Shown piece after piece: positions 16,056-23,481 of a DNA stretch of 64,000 bases. The notes beneath the pieces were generated by a model. It made no database searches. It saw nothing but the letters and a program-made list of their open reading frames with translations, and was not told where the DNA came from. The stretch is from VBWE01 sp943372645 (GTDB lineage Bacteria; Bacteroidota; Bacteroidia; Palsa-965): NCBI GenBank assembly GCA_943372645.1, contig CALRZN010000008.1, forward strand, positions 105,091-169,090, given 5' to 3'. The position numbers and the translations under genes are program-made. Within the stretch, counting starts at the first letter, position 1, and every line of letters starts with the position of its first letter.

Positions 16056-17123
16056 ATGTATTTCCCTGTATTGAACCGATTACTGATTTTTATCATACTG
16101 GCATGTTCCGGAACTGTTGTGCACGCGCAGGTAACTGCCGATGCCGGTCCCAACGAATCCATCTGCCCGAATTCCTCCGTTACCATCGGTGGCGCACCGT
16201 CGGCTACCGGCGGAACAGCGCCTTACACCTATTCCTGGTTTCCGGCAAACGGGCTGAGCAATACCACCGGACCCAATCCGCTGGCCTTCCCTTCTACTCC
16301 AACCTGGTACCAGCTTATTGTAACGGATGCCAACGGTAATAAAGACACTGCATATTGTTATGTTGATATAAACCCGGTGTATCAGTACAACGCCGGAGAT
16401 GATACCTCCATCTGCATGGGCAGTTCGCTCACCCTCGGCGCAGCGCCCAACAGCACCAACGGCGGTGTTACGTTTTCGTGGTCGCCAACGGTGAACCTGG
16501 ATAATCCAAACGCACCGCGCCCCATTTTCACACCCTCCACCGCACCTGCAAACGTTACCTACACCGTTACGATAACAAGCCTCAACTGCCCGACAAAGGT
16601 TTCTACGATTAATGTAATTGTAAACCCGCTTCCTGTTATTGACGCAGGGCAAAACGTTACCATTACCGAAGGCCAGGTTACCACGCTCACCGCTACCGGT
16701 GGCGCTACTTACTCGTGGGGACCGAACTTTTATATTACTTACCCGGGAACGGCCTCACCGGATGTGGAGCCCAATTATACCATGGTGTATTATGTGTATG
16801 CACTGGATCAGAACGGCTGCTACGGGCAGGATTCGGTGGTGGTAACGGTTATTCCGAATGATGAGGTGGTGCTTTACAACAGCTTTACACCTAACGGTGA
16901 TGAACAGAATGATTACTGGTACATCGGCAATATTTTAAAATACACGAGCAGTAAACTCGAAGTGTATAACCGTTACGGGCAGCTGGTGTACGTAAAAGCA
17001 CCATACCGCAACGACTGGGATGGCAGCTCCTTCGGCGATCCGCTTCCGGAAGCCACGTATTATTACATTCTCGACCTCGGGAACGGAACAAAGAAAAACG
17101 GATCGGTAACTATTGTGCGGTAG
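16056..17123 (+). CDS. Exported Ig-repeat protein with gliding-motility-type (type B) C-terminal domain
   Basis: 355 residues with signal peptide (LLIFIILACSGTVVHA). Three Ig/PKD-like domains follow at about 25-108, 110-195 and 198-270 (AGPNESICPNSSVTIGG, AGDDTSICMGSSLTLGA, DAGQNVTITEGQVTTL). The last 85 residues are the type B T9SS sorting domain, recognisable from YNSFTPNGDEQNDYWYIG, LEVYNRYGQLVY and ATYYYILDLGNGTKKNGSVTIVR. Type B substrates typically depend on a PorP/SprF-like partner encoded next door, and exactly such a gene starts 4 bases after this stop. Probable role: surface adhesin or structural component linked to T9SS or gliding. Confidence 0.92.
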   Translation: MYFPVLNRLLIFIILACSGTVVHAQVTADAGPNESICPNSSVTIGGAPSATGGTAPYTYSWFPANGLSNTTGPNPLAFPSTPTWYQLIVTDANGNKDTAYCYVDINPVYQYNAGDDTSICMGSSLTLGAAPNSTNGGVTFSWSPTVNLDNPNAPRPIFTPSTAPANVTYTVTITSLNCPTKVSTINVIVNPLPVIDAGQNVTITEGQVTTLTATGGATYSWGPNFYITYPGTASPDVEPNYTMVYYVYALDQNGCYGQDSVVVTVIPNDEVVLYNSFTPNGDEQNDYWYIGNILKYTSSKLEVYNRYGQLVYVKAPYRNDWDGSSFGDPLPEATYYYILDLGNGTKKNGSVTIVR

Positions 17124-17127
17124 CCTT

Positions 17128-18084
17128 ATGCGGAAACTATTCACCCTCCTATTTTGCGGATGTGCCGCAGCCGGTTTACAGGCACAGCAACTGCCCAACT
17201 ACTCGCATTACCCGTCGCTGCTGTTTATGAGCAACCCGGCCTATACGGGTACCAAAAGCACCATTGACTTCCGTCTCAATTACCGCCGCCAGTGGGTGGG
17301 TTTTGACGATGCGCCCATTGAACAGACCATCGCACTCAGCAGCCGTTTCTGGAAAGGGAAAATTGGTGCGGGTGGCATGATGTACAAAGACGAAACCGGT
17401 CCGACCCGCCGTTTTATGTATGGTTTTACCACGGCCTATCACCTTCGCTTCCCGGATGTGGAACTCAGCGCCGGGCTGGGCATACAATTCAACAAATACA
17501 CGTTTAACAGTTCGCTGCTTACCACGCACAACAACCAGGATCCGGCCGTGAACAGCATGGTAAACGATGTGGACAAAATCGTTAATGCGAGTGGCGGCAT
17601 TTTGCTGTACAACGACCGTTTTCACTTCGGCCTCGGCGTGCAAAACATCCCCGATTCGCACCTTGAATTTTACAAGGACGATCCAAACCACAAAGCCATT
17701 GTAAACTACAAGCAGCACTATTACTTCAACGTGGGGTACAACTTCCGTTACCACCCCGATTTTACGTGGGAAAACAACATGCTGGTGAATTACGTTGTAG
17801 GTGCTCCCATGCTCATTGAATACAACCTGCGGGTGCATTACCGCGAAAAACTGATGTTCGGCGGCGCACTGCGTTTAAAAGATTCGGTGATTCCGCAGGT
17901 GGGTTACGTGTACAAAAACCGCATCCAGCTTATTTACTCCTACGATTTCACCATTTCGCGCATGCGCTCGTTCAACAGCGGCACGCATGAAATTACCCTG
18001 GGTTACCGCGAAAACTTCGGCCGCGACAAAAACGCGTACCGCAACTTTAAGGATTTTCAGCGGCAGAAGTTTCGGTTGTTTTAA
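17128..18084 (+). CDS. PorP/SprF-family type IX secretion-associated outer membrane protein
   Basis: 318 residues from ATG 17128, which opens a signal peptide (MRKLFTLLFCGCAAAGLQA). The mature N-terminus has the PorP/SprF hallmarks: PNYSHYPSLLFMSNPAYTG, LNYRRQWVGFDDAP and GAGGMMYKDETGPT. The rest is a series of amphipathic beta-strands of an outer membrane barrel (FHFGLGVQNI, YFNVGYNFRYH, MFGGALRLKD) ending in GYRENFG and a short tail. Family members bind type B sorting-domain proteins and are needed for their secretion or attachment. The gene follows its likely substrate by 4 bases; T9SS core genes are not in the window. Confidence 0.94.
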   Translation: MRKLFTLLFCGCAAAGLQAQQLPNYSHYPSLLFMSNPAYTGTKSTIDFRLNYRRQWVGFDDAPIEQTIALSSRFWKGKIGAGGMMYKDETGPTRRFMYGFTTAYHLRFPDVELSAGLGIQFNKYTFNSSLLTTHNNQDPAVNSMVNDVDKIVNASGGILLYNDRFHFGLGVQNIPDSHLEFYKDDPNHKAIVNYKQHYYFNVGYNFRYHPDFTWENNMLVNYVVGAPMLIEYNLRVHYREKLMFGGALRLKDSVIPQVGYVYKNRIQLIYSYDFTISRMRSFNSGTHEITLGYRENFGRDKNAYRNFKDFQRQKFRLF

Positions 18085-18158
18085 TCGGTAATTATCAGCT
18101 TGCTGCTTCCCATTCTCCACTTAACCTGCCAGGACATTTTGGGCATGCCACTATTTAT

Positions 18159-18581
18159 TTATTGCTTTATTGCTGATTGAATAATAACATCTTTTTTTTC
18201 AATATTATGATTGGCCACTGTTGAAATAAAATAATAGTTCTCTCCATCATTAAGACGTATTGTATAAAGAGCACTCATTCCATGAGTTACTGCTATTATA
18301 TCTTTTTTGAGTATCGTTTTTCGTTTCTTACCCTGAACCAATAAAAGATGATTGTCATATGAAAAAACCTCATAAATTCTCCCATGCCTGGGTATTATCA
18401 TCACAAAATATAGGAAAGCGAAGAATAAAAAAGTAAATATATAAATCCAAAGTGGCTTATCATTATTGTCAAAAATCAGCAAAAGCATAATTAGCAGTGC
18501 GAAAACTGGAAAGCCATACAACGAAAGCGATCGGATTAATTTCGTTGCCGATGATGATAGTTGTATGTTTTTATTTGCCAT
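18159..18581 (-). CDS. Small two-helix membrane protein
   Basis: 140 residues from ATG 18581; the frame is open upstream, but that part only mirrors the neighbouring gene. Two hydrophobic helices occupy about residues 22-40 (GFPVFALLIMLLLIF) and 46-64 (WIYIFTFLFFAFLYFVMI). The C-terminal 70 residues form a beta-rich, PH-like soluble domain (RIYEVFSYDNHLLLVQGKKRK, YTIRLNDGENYYFIST). The architecture, two helices then a small PH-like domain, recalls bacterial PH/DUF membrane proteins. Its AT content looks higher than that of flanking genes, possibly a sign of separate origin. It lies 48 bases downstream of the TonB-C-like gene. Confidence 0.65.
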   Translation of the reverse strand: MANKNIQLSSSATKLIRSLSLYGFPVFALLIMLLLIFDNNDKPLWIYIFTFLFFAFLYFVMIIPRHGRIYEVFSYDNHLLLVQGKKRKTILKKDIIAVTHGMSALYTIRLNDGENYYFISTVANHNIEKKDVIIQSAIKQ

Positions 18582-18628
18582 TTTTAGTACACCATGGTAA
18601 CGGGGCGCCAAAGGCATAACAATCCAAA

Positions 18629-19417
18629 TCACCCCTCCACCCCATCTGTCTGCTCCGTTACAACCTTCTTCTCTTTCTTTTTCTTCCGCGGCTCCACCTC
18701 CGTCGCTTTCAGGTTGCGGATGCGATCCGTGTTCATGTAGCGGGAGCCTGATTTTAACTGCTCGGCCGACATGGGGTACGAAGCCACGATAATGTACATA
18801 TCGCAGTAAAAATTGTCCTTCACAAAAACACTTTTGCGGAAGATGCGTTTGCGCGGCCAGTAGCCACCGGGTTCGCCCCACTTCTTCAGTTTGAGCGAGG
18901 CGCCCACCACCTGGTCGTATAAATCGTTGGGCGTTTCTTCCGCATTCGATTGGCGGATGTAGACGCGTTTTACAGCGCCCTGTTTGTTAATCCACAGGCC
19001 CACGCGTATTGTATCCACGCGCGGCGTGTCGGAACGGCTGTAAAAGAAGTTTACATCATCCGCATAATGTTTGGAAAGCAACAGGGTAGTTTTCGGAAAA
19101 ACGAGACGCGCGCCTTTTTCCAGTTCCAGCGAATCGCCGCCGGGGTTGCCGCTGCGCCGCGTCCATTCGCTGCTGCCGTCGGTGGAGGCAAACTGCGCCG
19201 TGTCGCCCGCTGTTGAATCAATGGCCGGCGTGCGTACTTTTTTTACCGTTTTTGAAGGGTCGGCAATGCGGCGCATGTCGTACTCCACTTTGTAAAACGG
19301 GGCAATGGGCTGTTTGGCCACGATGATGGTTCCCATGCTTATGGCGGTATCCTGCGCACGCACGGGCGAAAACCCGGTCAGGAGGAACAAAAGCAATAAA
19401 CAGACGGGGCGGATCAT
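18629..19417 (-). CDS. Exported TonB-C-like protein
   Basis: 262 residues with signal peptide (LLLLFLLTGFSPVRA). A proline- and charge-rich linker follows, then a region (about 125-190) with DTIRVGLWINKQGAVKRVYIRQSN and YDQVVGASLKLKKWGEPG, which resembles the TonB C-terminal fold (R-V-G-x-W-I-N-x-x-G-x-V, then L-K-L-K-x-W-x-P). No transmembrane anchor beyond the signal peptide is seen, so it is a periplasmic or surface protein rather than a classical TonB. The tail is highly basic (PRKKKKEKKVV). It lies between the anti-sigma gene and a small membrane protein, all on the same strand. Confidence 0.65.
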   Translation of the reverse strand: MIRPVCLLLLFLLTGFSPVRAQDTAISMGTIIVAKQPIAPFYKVEYDMRRIADPSKTVKKVRTPAIDSTAGDTAQFASTDGSSEWTRRSGNPGGDSLELEKGARLVFPKTTLLLSKHYADDVNFFYSRSDTPRVDTIRVGLWINKQGAVKRVYIRQSNAEETPNDLYDQVVGASLKLKKWGEPGGYWPRKRIFRKSVFVKDNFYCDMYIIVASYPMSAEQLKSGSRYMNTDRIRNLKATEVEPRKKKKEKKVVTEQTDGVEG

Positions 19418-19461
19418 GAAGCCGAATTTACGTTTTTAATGCAGACGGTGTAAAACGTAAA

Positions 19462-21198
19462 TTATATTCCAAAGTACCGGCGCATATCATCCGGCGTTTT
19501 AAACTCCTGCTCCACTTTTTTCAGCACAATGTCTTTCTCGCCGCTTACTGGCATACCGGCAAACTGTTCCGGCATAAGCGTGTAGAGTTGACCGTTCGAT
19601 ACCGTCCAGATCAGGTTTTTTGATCCCGGATTAAAACGGAACGTGGTTTCCGGATTTTTGTAGTAGGTAAACAGCGCATCGCGGCCTTTTTCCACGAGAT
19701 ACACGTTAGAATGGCAGGTAAGCTGTTTGCCCTGTTCGTCGGTAAACAGTGCGTTTACTACACCACCGGTCGGATAGTTCATTGGCGAATCGCAGTTGTA
19801 CACCCCGAAACTGGCCACCTGGAACACGCGCAGCGTTTGGCTGCTCACGCTTTGCGTCTGGAACTCGGCGCGGATGGCATCCTGGTATTTCTGATACACG
19901 GCGCGCTGTTCGCTGATGGCTTTGCTGTATTGCTGCTGCAGCTGTTCTTCCGCTTTTTTGCGGGTGGCAAGCGCGGTGTTATAGCTGTCCATCTGGCTGT
20001 TAAATTTCTTCATCGCCTCATCGTAATTCTTTCCGGCCAGCACCGGGTACACATCAATTTTTTCGATGCGTATGCCTTTTTTCAGCGATACGATGTAGGT
20101 GTTTTCTTTGGTACCTTTCAGCAACTGCACATCTTCCCATTTGATGCCATACAGGCCGCGGTCAAACGGTTTCTGCGATTCATCCACTTCAAACACCACA
20201 TCTTTGAAGTTGGCCATTTCCGGGAATTCCTTGGTATCAAACAGCACATTGAACCGGTTTTTCGTTTTGTCTGATTTCTTCGGCTCCAGCGGTTTATCGG
20301 GCAGCACTGTTGATTTTACGACCGCATCAATTTTGGTATCGCGTTCGGTTTCCAATGTTTTAATCACCGCATCGGTTTCCTGTTTTTTCGCGGCTATTTT
20401 TTGTTCAGCCAGTTGTGTAGGATTGTTGTTCTGTTCCTGCGTTACCTGGTCTTTGCCAAGATAGCTCCAGTTGCGGGCATTCGTATCGAGTTTGTACAGG
20501 TTAAATGCCGTAGACGAATTATCCGAAGCCAGTTGAATTTCTACTTTTTTGTCCGGTTTCAGATACACCACTTTGCCGTCTTTGAACGCTGCAATTTCAA
20601 CCATACCCGCCGATTCGAAATGGTACCGGGTACCGGCCGAGTCGTAATGCATGGGAATACCGCTCACGAAAAAGTCAACCGGGTCGCGCAGTTCGCGGTA
20701 ACGTACTTCCACATCGCCTTTCACGGGTTTGCCGGCATTGTCAACAAATGCACCGGCAGGAATGATGATGTGTGAGCCGGACGACGGATCGAGTTTGCCG
20801 CCTTTTTCACTTTTAACGCGGTAGGTATCAAACGGCACATCTACACCGGCCAGGGGCGGCGCGATGAAAGCTCCCGGGGTTTGCACCGAGTTGGCCGAGG
20901 GCTGGCGCACATTGTCAACGGTATTATTGTTTCCGTTTGAACCATTGTTACCTGCGGTGTTATTGCCTGAACCGGATGCGTTAAACAGCAGCACCACGCC
21001 GGTTGCTACGGCAACTGTTGCGGCAGCCAGGGACGTAATGCCCCAGCCCGATTTCCAGAATGATTTTTTGGCAGCAGCACCCGCACTAACCGTGGCGGTT
21101 GCGGGCAGCATGCCGAGCAACTTGTCGAAATCCTTGCCGGCGTTTATTTCTTCGCTGGTAGGTTTTGTACGGTCGATATTTACTTTAATATTTTTCAT
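19462..21198 (-). CDS. Probable anti-sigma factor with large extracytoplasmic domain
   Basis: 578 residues. The N-terminal 50 residues are cytosolic and contain the short LLGMLPA helix; one transmembrane helix follows at about 52-72 (WGITSLAAATVAVATGVVLLF). A Gly/Asn-rich linker (about 73-95) leads to an extracytoplasmic beta-sandwich (GSHIIIPAGAFVDNAGKPV, VEVRYRELRDPVDFFVSGIP), then a long E/Q-rich helix with coiled-coil character (about 255-290 and 395-450), and a C-terminal domain. It starts 23 bases downstream of the ECF sigma gene stop on the same strand. Bacteroidota often pair ECF sigma factors with such single-pass anti-sigma proteins, where the outer domain senses an envelope signal. 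The cytosolic part is short and has no ZAS zinc motif, so the assignment rests mainly on context. Confidence 0.7.
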   Translation of the reverse strand: MKNIKVNIDRTKPTSEEINAGKDFDKLLGMLPATATVSAGAAAKKSFWKSGWGITSLAAATVAVATGVVLLFNASGSGNNTAGNNGSNGNNNTVDNVRQPSANSVQTPGAFIAPPLAGVDVPFDTYRVKSEKGGKLDPSSGSHIIIPAGAFVDNAGKPVKGDVEVRYRELRDPVDFFVSGIPMHYDSAGTRYHFESAGMVEIAAFKDGKVVYLKPDKKVEIQLASDNSSTAFNLYKLDTNARNWSYLGKDQVTQEQNNNPTQLAEQKIAAKKQETDAVIKTLETERDTKIDAVVKSTVLPDKPLEPKKSDKTKNRFNVLFDTKEFPEMANFKDVVFEVDESQKPFDRGLYGIKWEDVQLLKGTKENTYIVSLKKGIRIEKIDVYPVLAGKNYDEAMKKFNSQMDSYNTALATRKKAEEQLQQQYSKAISEQRAVYQKYQDAIRAEFQTQSVSSQTLRVFQVASFGVYNCDSPMNYPTGGVVNALFTDEQGKQLTCHSNVYLVEKGRDALFTYYKNPETTFRFNPGSKNLIWTVSNGQLYTLMPEQFAGMPVSGEKDIVLKKVEQEFKTPDDMRRYFGI

Positions 21199-21221
21199 GG
21201 CTTCACGTTCTGTATCTCGGG

Positions 21222-21803
21222 TTATGCTGTTTTTTTCTTGTTGATCAGTATTTTCTTGAGGCGTTCGAGGATGCGATAGACTTTTACTTTCGCATTGTTT
21301 TCGGTGATGTCGAGTATTTCGCCGATTTCCTTGAATGCACGCTTTTCAAAAAAGCGCATCTCTATCAGTTGCAGGTCGTCTTCTTCCAGTTCGGCCACGG
21401 CATCGGCCAGCAGCGGGGCGTAACCGGCGTAGCGATCTTCTTCCATGCCTTCCATCATTTCGCCCAGGCCGGCTGTTTCAATATTTACCGTGCGGTGGGC
21501 CTGTTCTTTGCGGAACACCTGGTACACTTCGCTTTTGGCGATACGGTATAGCCACGAGGCAAACGGAACGCCTTTGTATTCGTATTTGGGTAGACTGGTA
21601 ATCGCTTTCAGAAAAACCTGCGAAACCACATCGTGCGCCATGTCTTTGTCGTCCATCCGCTGATAGACGTACATGAAAATGCGTTCGTAGTATTTATCAT
21701 AAAGCGGGCGGAACCGTGCCGGGTCGGCTTTGGCTGCTTCCACCAGCACCTGCTCCTGCTCCATATCGTCGCGGGTCGCATGATATTTCGAGACAACCTC
21801 CAT
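21222..21803 (-). CDS. ECF-type RNA polymerase sigma factor
   Basis: 193 residues from ATG 21803; an in-frame ATG at 21830 lies upstream of a TAACTTTA box, so the shorter start is preferred. Region 2 contains FRPLYDKYYERIFMYVYQRM and KDMAHDVVSQVFLKA; the core-binding part continues in VPFASWLYRIAKSEVYQVFRK. Region 4 (about 130-190) has DLQLIEMRFFEKRAFKEIG and ENNAKVKVYRILERLKKIL, a helix-turn-helix for -35 recognition. The probable anti-sigma gene follows 23 bases downstream. ECF factors direct polymerase to envelope-stress or nutrient regulons; the target here is unknown. Confidence 0.93.
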   Translation of the reverse strand: MEVVSKYHATRDDMEQEQVLVEAAKADPARFRPLYDKYYERIFMYVYQRMDDKDMAHDVVSQVFLKAITSLPKYEYKGVPFASWLYRIAKSEVYQVFRKEQAHRTVNIETAGLGEMMEGMEEDRYAGYAPLLADAVAELEEDDLQLIEMRFFEKRAFKEIGEILDITENNAKVKVYRILERLKKILINKKKTA

Positions 21804-21812
21804 AGGGGGACT

Positions 21813-21820
21813 TAAAGTTA
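21813..21820 (-). promoter_or_regulatory. -7-like box upstream of the sigma factor gene
   Basis: Reads TAACTTTA on the minus strand, ending 9 bases before ATG 21803. It deviates at the last base from TAnnTTTG, which could suit autoregulation by the ECF factor itself. It decides for the shorter start. Confidence 0.4.
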
Positions 21821-22076
21821 CTGACCGCATTCGCTTGCAATTAGGCTGTTGAACAACGCTACTGCAAAATGCCCAAAAAGATACGCTTTTCCTCCGTTCC
21901 GGGTGTTATTCCGGCCTTTTTCGGGCATTCTGCCCCGGGACTACTTTCCCCGGTTGCTACTATAACTTATAGTGTCCGAAAAGATACAGGTGGGAACATA
22001 GATTTGGGTGGAATGGCCTGATAAAAGCGTGGAAGAAACTTTAGCGTTTCTGGAATCGGCCCTGGAATGTGCTTAA

Positions 22077-22193
22077 ATGCTCAATTTTCTATGTTCAATG
22101 CTCAATATTCAACCGAAAACAAAACCTTGAGCATTGAACATTGAAAATTGATTATTGAAAATTTGAAAGACTTCTGTATCCACTATCGTTACA
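22077..22193. repeat. ATTGA-type palindromic repeat, copy A
   Basis: Left arm ATGCTCAATTTTCTATGTTC and right arm with GAGCATTGAACATTGAAAAT can pair to a long hairpin; the right flank carries GAAAATTTGAAAGACTTCTG and CACTATCGTTAC, shared with copies B and C. Lies in the 520-base gap between a small membrane protein gene and the sigma factor gene. Confidence 0.8.
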
Positions 22194-22228
22194 GGGAAAA
22201 CGTTCCATTTTAAACCAAAAACAAAACC

Positions 22229-22332
22229 TTGAGAATTGAGCATTGAGCATTGAGCGTTGATTATTGAAAATTTGAAAAGCTTCTGTATCCCCTATCGTTA
22301 ACGGAAAAATGCTCAATTTCCAAGGCTCAACC
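22229..22332. repeat. ATTGA-type palindromic repeat, copy B
   Basis: CTTGAGAATTGAGCATTGAG, then GAAAATTTGAAAAGCTTCTG, CCCCTATCGTTA, and the closing arm AATGCTCAATTTCCAAGGCT. It is nearly contiguous with copy A, so the two may form a tandem pair. No gene is visible in 21831-22350. Confidence 0.8.
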
Positions 22333-22350
22333 GAAAACAACTGACCAAAC

Positions 22351-22539
22351 TCAGCCTTTCTTCCCCCAGAGCAGCGCCAGGTGCAGATAAAGGAAAAGTA
22401 ACCCAAAAATCAATGCTATAAACCCGATCCACGCCAGCATTTTCACCCACCACGGACGAATTTCGATGTCCAGGCGTTCATCCACGCATTCGCCTCCCTC
22501 AAAAACCAACCATATCAACAACTCGCCAAAAAATTCCAT
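22351..22539 (-). CDS. Small single-pass membrane protein, paralogue of the gene at 22777
   Basis: 62 residues. It begins MEFFGELLIWLVFEG, has a charged middle (CVDERLDIEIRPWW), and one clear transmembrane helix near residues 34-56 (MLAWIGFIALIFGLLFLYLHLAL). The start, MExxGxLLIxxVFE, and the layout match the second small protein 240 bases upstream (MEVLGYLIIGIIEATFELLEG), so they look like diverged paralogues separated by a palindromic repeat. No function is known to me. Two independent copies with a similar plan argue that both are real genes. Confidence 0.6.
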   Translation of the reverse strand: MEFFGELLIWLVFEGGECVDERLDIEIRPWWVKMLAWIGFIALIFGLLFLYLHLALLWGKKG

Positions 22540-22658
22540 GAAACGGGTTTAATCTGAAGCAAGTTTACAATGCAAACGGGGAAGAAAAAAGCCTAAAAGT
22601 GTTAAGCGGGTTAGTTGACTGCATTTTGTACGAAAACCCCGTTTTACCAAAACAAATA

Positions 22659-22770
22659 CTTGAAAATTGAGAATTGAGCGTTAATTATTGAAAATTTGAA
22701 AAGCTTCTAAATCCCCTATCGTTACTGAAAAAATACTCAATTTTCAATGTTCAATCCTCAATTCGCAACC
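22659..22770. repeat. ATTGA-type palindromic repeat, copy C
   Basis: CTTGAAAATTGAGAATTGAG opens the element; GAAAATTTGAAAAGCTTCTA and CCCCTATCGTTACTG form the shared core; ACTCAATTTTCAATGTTCAA closes it. It lies between the two paralogous small membrane protein genes. Confidence 0.8.
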
Positions 22771-22776
22771 AAAAAC

Positions 22777-23013
22777 TCAAAACACCCGCGAGTTTCCTTG
22801 CGCATCGGGCCCAAGTATTAAATGTGCAATCACGAAAATGATCATAACCAGCGCAATCATTCCGGCAAGCGCAATTATCCATTTGACCAGCCACGGCAGC
22901 CGTTCAATCCAACTTTTGCCACTACTGCCTTTTCCGTTGCCGAAGGATTTTCCTTCCAGCAGTTCAAAAGTGGCTTCAATAATGCCGATGATTAAATAGC
23001 CAAGTACCTCCAT
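22777..23013 (-). CDS. Small membrane protein with Gly/Ser-rich loop
   Basis: 78 residues: a hydrophobic N-terminus (MEVLGYLIIGIIEATFELLEG), a flexible basic loop (SFGNGKGSSGKSWIERLPWL), and a transmembrane helix at about 44-68 (WIIALAGMIALVMIIFVIAHLIL). It resembles the 62-residue protein at 22351 in length, start and topology. Both are on the minus strand and separated by repeat copy C. Function unknown. Confidence 0.65.
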   Translation of the reverse strand: MEVLGYLIIGIIEATFELLEGKSFGNGKGSSGKSWIERLPWLVKWIIALAGMIALVMIIFVIAHLILGPDAQGNSRVF

Positions 23014-23089
23014 TATTTGCTAAACAAGCGCCCCGGAACTTTGTTTATTTTAAGGGTTGTTTAACACACCAGAACACATCCGTATTACC

Positions 23090-23380
23090 ATGAAAAAATT
23101 CATCCTGAAACACGAAAAACGCATTGCCCGCATCACGCTGGTTATACTTTTCCTGGCTCTCGTCCGCACGGTTTCGGAGCCCTTCCGCCTGCAGTATTAT
23201 GCGGCTAGTGCCCTTTCTTTTGATGCGCTGAAGCCTTACCTGCTGGCCGCGGTGCTGGTGGCCGTTTCGCTTTTTGTGATGGTGGGTTTGTCGTTTTACG
23301 AACGCCACAAAACCATTTTCGCCCTCGGTGTGCTTACCATTGCGGGCATGCTGGTTATTAAAAGCGTGTATCTCCTTTAG
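23090..23380 (+). CDS. Three-helix small membrane protein
   Basis: 96 residues from ATG 23090 (MKKFILKHEKRIARITLVIL); 11 upstream codons in frame are unlikely to be translated. Three hydrophobic segments lie at about 13-30, 45-68 and 75-94, with a short charged turn FYERHKTIFA between the last two. It is divergent from the small membrane protein at 22777 and 101 bases upstream of the NAD(P)HX repair gene. I do not recognise a family; a small integral membrane protein conserved in part of the phylum is likely. Confidence 0.65.
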   Translation: MKKFILKHEKRIARITLVILFLALVRTVSEPFRLQYYAASALSFDALKPYLLAAVLVAVSLFVMVGLSFYERHKTIFALGVLTIAGMLVIKSVYLL

Positions 23381-23481
23381 CCAGTTGGTTTGCAGCAGAA
23401 CTAACGAAGATCAGTTGCCGCAATGACATTACTCCGCAAAACAGCCCTTTCCGGGAAAGAGGAATCAGCTACCTTTAAACC

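Noticed and set aside
22060..22770. Possible CRISPR array
   Set aside because: The repeated words are of varying length and spacing and form palindromes; there are no regular spacers and no cas genes.
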